Below, piece by piece: positions 58,935 through 64,000 of a stretch of 64,000 bases of DNA (within the stretch, counting starts at the first letter, position 1; the number at the start of each line of letters is the position of its first letter). The DNA comes from Foliamicus sp963666765. GTDB lineage: Bacteria; Pseudomonadota; Gammaproteobacteria; Steroidobacterales; Foliamicaceae. The DNA is taken from contig OY762933.1 of assembly GCA_963666765.1 (NCBI GenBank), forward strand, positions 868,001-932,000. Reading direction: 5' to 3'. Both the position numbers and the translations under genes were made by a program. The notes beneath the pieces were generated by a model. The model ran no database searches. It saw only the letters and a program-made list of their open reading frames with translations, and was not told where the DNA came from.

Positions 58935-61427
58935 CTAGAAGTCCGCCGCCATCGTCCAGGCAAGGTTGACGAACTGGCCGCTGGGCGTCGCCACGGCGCC
59001 CGAATGCGAGAAGCTGTCCACGCCCGAGTAATAGTCCTCATCGAACAGGTTCGAGACGTTCAGCGTCAGGCTGTGGTTGCTCCAGTCCAGGCCGGCCTGA
59101 AGGTTGACGGTTGTCGCGGAGGGCGACAACCGCGGGAACACCGAGGTCGGAATGTCCGAGAAGCGGGCCACCATTTCCGATCGGTGGTTCGCCGTCAGCC
59201 GCACATAGCCGTTGAAGCCATTCGCTTCCCAGTCATACTGTCCTGAAACGGACGCGGTCGTTTCCGGCGCGCTGGGCAGCTCCTCCCCGCTCACATCGCC
59301 CTGGGGCGCGTTGGGGAAACTGTCGAACTGGGCGTCCATGTAACCGAACGCGGCCGTCAGGGTGATCGAATCGCCCACCAGGGTCTGAGCGCTGATCTCG
59401 ATCCCCTGGCTGCTGGCTGAATCGGCGTTCGCCACCACGTTGAGCGGCGCGAATCCGGTCCCGTTGGGCGGGCAATCCGCCGGCGAGGGGACGATCTCCT
59501 GTCCGGGCAGACAGCGCGTCTGGGCCAGGCGGACTTGCATATCCTCCCAGTCCATGCGGAAGAGCGCCGCCTCAACCTGGGTACGGCGATTGTTCAGGAA
59601 GGCCTTCCAGCCGATCTCGTAATTCGTGACGGTTTCCTCGTCAAACCGCGAGCGCGGGTCGAAGGACACCCCGCCGACTCGTGCGACGCCGTCCGGCGCG
59701 GTCCTGGCGCCGGACGCGCGGTAGCCGGTGGAAACCGTCGCATACACGGAAGCGTCATCGCTGTAGGCCCAGTTCAGCGCCACGCGCGGCGAGAAATTGC
59801 TGCCGTCGTTGGAGACGTCGAGATAGGGATTCCGCACCGTCTGGTCAAAGCGACCGCCGCTGGTGAACTGCTGGCCTTGCGGGCCCGTATAGATAAGCAC
59901 GTCCTGTTGCGGTTGCAGGGCGCAATTCTCAAGGAACGGGGCCGGCACGCCGTCCACGACAGCGCGGCGGCCGCAGGCGAAGGACGCGTAGGTGTTCTGC
60001 CAGAACTGGCGGTCGTCGTCCGAGGAATAGCGTCCGCTGACCGAAACCGTCACCGCGTCCGTCACTTCGAACCCCAGGTCGAAGAACGCCGCGAAGCCGT
60101 CCCGCTGGACGGTGATTTCGTTCTCGTTGGGATGATCGCCCGGGGTCGTGGCGCCCAGCGGCCCACCTCCGGGGAAGGCGCCGGCGTGAATCACGTCAAC
60201 GCCGGAGATGATCGTGTTGTTGACCTGGGCCTCATCGTCGTAGGCGATGGCGCCCACCATCCATTGCACGGGCGTTGCGCCCATCATCAGGGGTTCGGTC
60301 GAAAACAGGCGGACCTCCTGACTGATGGACTCGCTCTCGTAGTCGGAAACGCGGTTGAAGAAATCCATGCCGCTGTTGTCGATGTCCTCGAACTGGTACA
60401 TGTCGCTGTCGATCATCCCGGTAATCGCGGTAAACCCGAATCGCGCGCCCAGGTACTCGAGTTTTGCGGTGAGAACCAGGTTCTCGACATCCGTGCGTCC
60501 GGGTGCGTTCTCGCACATCTTGTCGGTGTTGCCGTTCTCGGCGAATATCGCATCGCCCAGACCGCAGGTCGGCGCATCCGCCGTCGGCCCGCCCGACGCG
60601 TTGAACAGGAATCCGGCCGGTCCGGACATGCTCGGAACGCGCGCCATCTGGCGGTCCTCTTCCTCGATGTACTGACCCGCCAGGTCTATCGTCCACTCGC
60701 CCGGCTGCCAGCGCACCGCGGCGCGCATGTTGAGATTGTCGTATCCGGTGTCGTTGCCGTCCGGATGCAGGTTGTCCACGTAGCCGTCACTGGACGCGAA
60801 TGCCGCGCCGCCCCTAGCGAACAGGTCGTCCGTGACCGGCACGTTGCCGATCACGCCGTACTCGTAGCCGCCATGATTCCCGACCGCCAGGCGAACCTTG
60901 GCCATGCCGTTCTCATCGGGCTTCCTCGAGATGACGTTGATTGCGCCGCCCGTCGCATTGCGCCCGAAGTACGTGCCCTGGGGACCGCGCAGCACCTCGA
61001 TGCGCTCGATGTCGTCCAGGGGCGGATTGGCGCTGCCGCTGGCCACGAAGGCGGTGCTGAAATCGTCGACGAAGTAGCCGATGGTCGGCCGGGACTGGAT
61101 CAGCCGCTCATTGCCGCCGTTGGTGAGGTCGCCCAGCCCGCGGATCGAGATGTCGCCGTTCTTGTTCCCCTGCTGGTCGTTGGCCGTGAACGCAACGTTG
61201 GGCGTCATCTCCAGAAAGTCCCTTGCGCCCTTGAAATTGCCGCGTTCAATCTGCTCGCCCGAGAACGCCGTAATGCTGATCGGCACGTCCTGCAGGGTCT
61301 GCTCGCGCCGCTGCGCCGTGACGATGATTTCTTCCAGCGCCTGCGCGCCGTCTTCCTGCGCGGGCAATCCCGCCGGCAAGCTCATTGCCAGCAAGGGCAA
61401 AAGTGAAAAAACGGTCCTTTTGGTCAT
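58935..61427 (-). CDS. TonB-dependent outer-membrane receptor of the sulfatase cluster
   Basis: An 830-residue receptor: signal peptide (LLPLLAMSLPAGLPAQ), LEEIIVTAQRREQTLQDVP as TonB-box and plug start, IERIEVLRGPQGTYFGRNAT in the plug, and a barrel ending FVNLAWTMAADF with C-terminal Phe. Its gene is 30 bases from the sulfatase, in the same operon, and an AAGGGG site precedes its ATG. Such receptors import large or scarce ligands; the pairing with a sulfatase suggests a sulfated compound. Confidence 0.95.
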   Translation of the reverse strand: MTKRTVFSLLPLLAMSLPAGLPAQEDGAQALEEIIVTAQRREQTLQDVPISITAFSGEQIERGNFKGARDFLEMTPNVAFTANDQQGNKNGDISIRGLGDLTNGGNERLIQSRPTIGYFVDDFSTAFVASGSANPPLDDIERIEVLRGPQGTYFGRNATGGAINVISRKPDENGMAKVRLAVGNHGGYEYGVIGNVPVTDDLFARGGAAFASSDGYVDNLHPDGNDTGYDNLNMRAAVRWQPGEWTIDLAGQYIEEEDRQMARVPSMSGPAGFLFNASGGPTADAPTCGLGDAIFAENGNTDKMCENAPGRTDVENLVLTAKLEYLGARFGFTAITGMIDSDMYQFEDIDNSGMDFFNRVSDYESESISQEVRLFSTEPLMMGATPVQWMVGAIAYDDEAQVNNTIISGVDVIHAGAFPGGGPLGATTPGDHPNENEITVQRDGFAAFFDLGFEVTDAVTVSVSGRYSSDDDRQFWQNTYASFACGRRAVVDGVPAPFLENCALQPQQDVLIYTGPQGQQFTSGGRFDQTVRNPYLDVSNDGSNFSPRVALNWAYSDDASVYATVSTGYRASGARTAPDGVARVGGVSFDPRSRFDEETVTNYEIGWKAFLNNRRTQVEAALFRMDWEDMQVRLAQTRCLPGQEIVPSPADCPPNGTGFAPLNVVANADSASSQGIEISAQTLVGDSITLTAAFGYMDAQFDSFPNAPQGDVSGEELPSAPETTASVSGQYDWEANGFNGYVRLTANHRSEMVARFSDIPTSVFPRLSPSATTVNLQAGLDWSNHSLTLNVSNLFDEDYYSGVDSFSHSGAVATPSGQFVNLAWTMAADF

Positions 61428-61484
61428 TTCGTTCCCCTTGTGGGTCGGGCCTCGGCGGCGCCCGGGCGACGCCGGCCCTACGGA

Positions 61485-61506
61485 TTACAGGACAAACACT
61501 TTACAG
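61485..61506 (-). promoter_or_regulatory. Direct repeat CTGTAA-N10-CTGTAA upstream of the TonB receptor
   Basis: Two identical CTGTAA boxes (minus strand: 61506-61501 and 61490-61485) spaced 16 bases apart, start to start, 60-80 bases before the receptor ATG. The interval 61428-61567 holds no gene. It could be a regulator site for the cluster, but MarR proteins usually prefer inverted repeats. Confidence 0.35.
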
Positions 61507-61567
61507 CTAAACCTTTTCGTCCGTCAATCGGATGAGTCGCGCGTATCAGGAGCGCCTGCGGAGGCTC

Positions 61568-62860
61568 TCAAGCCATAAGCCCCGGCAAAAGCAGGGCGAT
61601 CGCCGGCAGCAGGATCAGCAGCGCCAGACGGACAAGGTCGGCCAGCAGGAACGGGCCCAGTCCCCGGAAGATCTTCTGCACCGGCACGTCCGGCAGCATC
61701 GAACCGACCACGAATACGTTCATGCCCACCGGCGGGGTAATGAGACCGATTTCCGCCACGATGATGACGAATATGCCGAACCAGACCGGGTCGAAACCGA
61801 CGCCGATGAGCACCGGAAAGAATATCGGCAGGGTAAGCAGCAGCAGAGAGCTGCTCTCGAGAATGCAACCGAGCGCGAGAAAAACGAGGATTGTGATTCC
61901 CAGTATCGTCATCGCCGAAAAACCGGAATCCGAAATCAGCTCCAGCAGGATGACCGGCACGCCGGTAATGGTCACGAGGTTGGCGAACAGCAGCGCGCCC
62001 AGGAACACGAGGAACAGGCTGACCGATGTCTTGACGGTGCTGACCAGCGCCTTCATCAGCGCCGCCATGGTGAGCTGCCGCCGGATCAGCGAAATGACCA
62101 GGGCGCCGGCCGCACCGACGCCGGCGGCCTCCATGGCGGTGAAGACCCCGATGTATATGCCTCCGATGATGAGCGTGAACATTGCCAGGATGGGCCAGAC
62201 ACCGGTCAGCGAACGCAGGCGCACGCGCCAGCCGCTCTTTTCGCCGGCGGGTCCGTAGGTCGGCCGCCAGCGGGTAACGACCGCGATCGTGAGCATGTAC
62301 AGCGCGATCGTCAGAAGGCCGGGAAGAATGCCGGCGATCATCATTTTGGCCAGCGACACGCCGGTAATGAGCGAATAAAAGACCATGCCCACGCTGGGCG
62401 GAATGAGGACGCCCAGCGTGCCACCGACAGCGACGGACGCGGCGGCGAATCCGGGCTCGTACCGGTATTCGCGCATCGCCGGCACGGAAATCCCCGTCAT
62501 CGTTGCGGCGCAGGCGTAACTCGAGCCCGAGATCGCGGCAAATCCTCCGCTGGCGCCGATGGTGGCCATGGCCAGGCCGCCCCGCCGATGGCCGAGAAAC
62601 GCATAGGCGCACGCGTACAGGTCGCGCGCAAGACCGCTGCGGCCGATGATGTTGCCCATCAGTATGAACAGAGGCAGTACCGAGAAGTTGTAATTCGTGG
62701 ACGCGTCCAGGCCGACCTGGCCGATCATGATGAAGGCGGCGTCGGGGCCGCGCACCAGCGCGAACCCGAGCACGCCAACCAGGGCCAGGCTGAACGCGAT
62801 CGGCAGGCCGGCCAGCAGCAGCAACAGCAGCAGGACGACGGCCGCAACGAACAGGGTCAC
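61568..62860 (-). CDS. TRAP transporter large permease (DctM-like)
   Basis: A 430-residue membrane protein with about 12 segments, the ion-coupled channel of a TRAP system. Typical family features: GLPIAFSLALVGVLGFALV at the start, SVLPLFILMGNIIGRSGLA, SGSSYACAATMTGISVPAMR and GLITPPVGMNVFVVGSM near the end. The GTG start overlaps the stop of the small permease (GTGA). Confidence 0.95.
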   Translation of the reverse strand: MTLFVAAVVLLLLLLLAGLPIAFSLALVGVLGFALVRGPDAAFIMIGQVGLDASTNYNFSVLPLFILMGNIIGRSGLARDLYACAYAFLGHRRGGLAMATIGASGGFAAISGSSYACAATMTGISVPAMREYRYEPGFAAASVAVGGTLGVLIPPSVGMVFYSLITGVSLAKMMIAGILPGLLTIALYMLTIAVVTRWRPTYGPAGEKSGWRVRLRSLTGVWPILAMFTLIIGGIYIGVFTAMEAAGVGAAGALVISLIRRQLTMAALMKALVSTVKTSVSLFLVFLGALLFANLVTITGVPVILLELISDSGFSAMTILGITILVFLALGCILESSSLLLLTLPIFFPVLIGVGFDPVWFGIFVIIVAEIGLITPPVGMNVFVVGSMLPDVPVQKIFRGLGPFLLADLVRLALLILLPAIALLLPGLMA

Positions 62861-63339
62861 GCGCTATCCTCCTCGAACTGCGGCTCGGCGAACAGACCGG
62901 CGACGGCGAAAAGGACCGCGATGCCCGTTGTAACCGCGGCATAGCCCGCCATCCAGCTCAGCGGGATGCGGATGGACTCGAAATATTCGCCGTTGCCGGA
63001 GAAATACGCCGTCTGCCAGAACATCTGGCCGGCCAGAACCGCAAGGGCGCCGACGATTACGAGTTTGACGGCGAAGTCTCTCCACTTCCTTTGGCCTTGC
63101 GTCATTCGCCGGTCAATCAGGCGCACGCGCAAGTGCTCGTCATCGATGACCACGAGGGGCAGCCCGGTAAACACCAGCAGACAGACCAGGCACTGAACGA
63201 GCACGTGGCCGCCGGGCAAGGGTTGTCCCAGGAAATACCGGCCAATCACATCGACGAAGGTCAGCAGCATCAGCACAATCAGCAGCCCTCCGGTGAGCCA
63301 CTGCAGGACCCGCCTTGCAGGCGCCAGAAAACGGTTCAC
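62857..63339 (-). CDS. TRAP transporter small permease (DctQ-like)
   Basis: A 160-residue protein with four membrane segments: LQWLTGGLLIVLMLLTFVDV, VLVQCLVCLLVFTGLPLVVI, FAVKLVIVGALAVLAGQMFW and WMAGYAAVTTGIAVLFAVAG, the DctQ arrangement including the DVIGRYFLGQPLPGG loop. GTG start overlapping the stop of the binding-protein gene (GTGA). Confidence 0.95.
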   Translation of the reverse strand: MNRFLAPARRVLQWLTGGLLIVLMLLTFVDVIGRYFLGQPLPGGHVLVQCLVCLLVFTGLPLVVIDDEHLRVRLIDRRMTQGQRKWRDFAVKLVIVGALAVLAGQMFWQTAYFSGNGEYFESIRIPLSWMAGYAAVTTGIAVLFAVAGLFAEPQFEEDSA

Positions 63340-64000
63340 TGCACGGTCCCCGATTCGTCCCGCGTGGCTTCGCTTCGCGGGCGCGCGGGTTCAAGCCGCT
63401 CGCTCTCACGCCGCACTTCTTCGCGGAAGTACGCAAGCGCCGCCTCCGCGTCGACCCCCGCGGCGCGGGCCTTGACTATCCACTCGGCATCCAGGAACGC
63501 GGTGGCCTCCCGGAGTTCATCGTCGAACCAGGCGGCCGTCTCGACATCGACAATTCCGGCCGCCAGCATCTCCCGTGCCGACGCCGCCCCTTCCCTGTTG
63601 AAGACTTTCGCCGCCCGGCGGGCGAAGGCTTCACCTGAAATCCCGAGTATCGCCTCCTGGTCCGCGGAGGAAATGCGTGACCAGCTCTTGGCATTGGCGG
63701 TCAGGAAGAACCCCCCGAAGCTCAGGCCCACGCCGCCCGCGAGCCGCGTCTGGTAGCGAAGATACGGCTGCAGGCCCAATCGGGTGACGCCGCTGTAGGG
63801 CATGCTCACGCCGTCGAGGATTCCCCGCGACAGCGCATCGTGTATTTCCGGCGCGGTCAGAAAGACCGGGATGGCGCCGACGGCGGACAGCAAGCGGGCG
63901 CCCACATCGCTGGGCGCCGCCATCTTCAGCCCACGTATGTCGGACAGCCTCCGAATCGGCTTTTCCACCGTGAACCAGTGCTGGGCGCCGCTGGCATGCA
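63336..64000 (-). CDS. TRAP transporter solute-binding protein (DctP-like), partial
   Basis: Only the C-terminal part of about 220 residues is in the window; the frame is open to the right edge. Segments GLKMAAPSDVGARLLSAVGA, then VFLTAPEIHDALSRGILDG and GLSFGGFFLTANAKSWSRIS match the periplasmic binding component that delivers organic acids or similar anions to the permeases. First gene of the P-Q-M unit, with overlapping stop/start codons. Confidence 0.9.
   Translation of the reverse strand, partial: HASGAQHWFTVEKPIRRLSDIRGLKMAAPSDVGARLLSAVGAIPVFLTAPEIHDALSRGILDGVSMPYSGVTRLGLQPYLRYQTRLAGGVGLSFGGFFLTANAKSWSRISSADQEAILGISGEAFARRAAKVFNREGAASAREMLAAGIVDVETAAWFDDELREATAFLDAEWIVKARAAGVDAEAALAYFREEVRRESERLEPARPRSEATRDESGTVQ

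Noticed and set aside
61532..62944. Overlapping long frames on both strands over the TRAP permease
   Set aside because: Only the 430-residue frame has membrane segments and TRAP motifs; the others are arginine- or glutamine-rich shadows.

Overview
The window looks like a GC-rich chromosome segment from a gammaproteobacterium. The main reason is gene order. A leftward block grpE / dnaK-dnaJ-dapB-carA-carB-greA-rlmE ... ftsH sits beside a rightward block nadK-recN-fur-bamE, followed by rnfH-ratA and smpB; this combines arrangements known from enterobacteria and pseudomonads. Two TonB-dependent receptors, secreted proteins rich in calcium-binding repeats, a sulfatase with its maturase and a TRAP transporter fit a free-living or host-associated aquatic heterotroph. 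That lifestyle is an inference. I see no rRNA, tRNA or CRISPR array.

Layout. (1) 1-8405: the 3' end of an exported-protein gene, then a giant secreted metzincin-type metalloprotease of about 2,690 residues. Its C-terminal part alternates three calcium-binding thrombospondin type-3 rods with three FG-GAP domains, each of exactly seven repeats. (2) 8640-13566: a DUF4143-type ATPase with what looks like a leaderless promoter; an O-methyltransferase coupled to a divergent alkylsulfatase-like MBL protein; and a 77-residue protein coupled to an aromatic amino acid decarboxylase. (3) 13600-15973: a lower-GC accessory patch with an AAA ATPase and an orphan type I restriction-like nuclease domain protein. 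(4) 16006-34239: the conserved proteostasis, pyrimidine, lysine and stress core. Sigma32-like promoters precede dnaK and grpE, and palindromic CTAG-flanked elements lie between genes. (5) 34312-40209: an outer-membrane barrel, an NCS2 permease fused to a histidine-kinase-like ATPase domain, and a small exported hydrolase set. (6) 40404-49639: an operon of exported ankyrin proteins and unknown secreted proteins, one of them split by an IS1182-type insertion sequence, followed by two proteins sharing a surface module. (7) 49710-54674: membrane proteins, a TonB-dependent receptor and an alpha/beta hydrolase. (8) 54721-64000: a colinear catabolic cluster running TRAP transporter, TonB receptor, sulfatase, amidohydrolase, MarR regulator and formylglycine-generating enzyme.

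How genes work together. In region 4 the chaperone operon (dnaK, dnaJ, grpE) and the protease FtsH form the heat-shock core, physically joined to carAB and dapB by overlapping stop/start codons. In region 8 the TonB receptor would bring a ligand into the periplasm, the sulfatase (activated by the neighbouring FGE) and amidohydrolase would process it, the TRAP system would import a product and the MarR protein would control expression. The substrate cannot be told from sequence.

Strongest observations: the 7-7-7 propeller architecture of the giant protease; an IS1182-type insertion whose removal, with one CTAG copy, restores an open 483-codon gene; a 158-bp palindrome after bamE with the same CTAG flanks and similar termini, suggesting a non-autonomous relative; and a sulfatase whose active-site signature reads C-S-S-S-R instead of C-x-P/A-x-R, next to an intact FGE.
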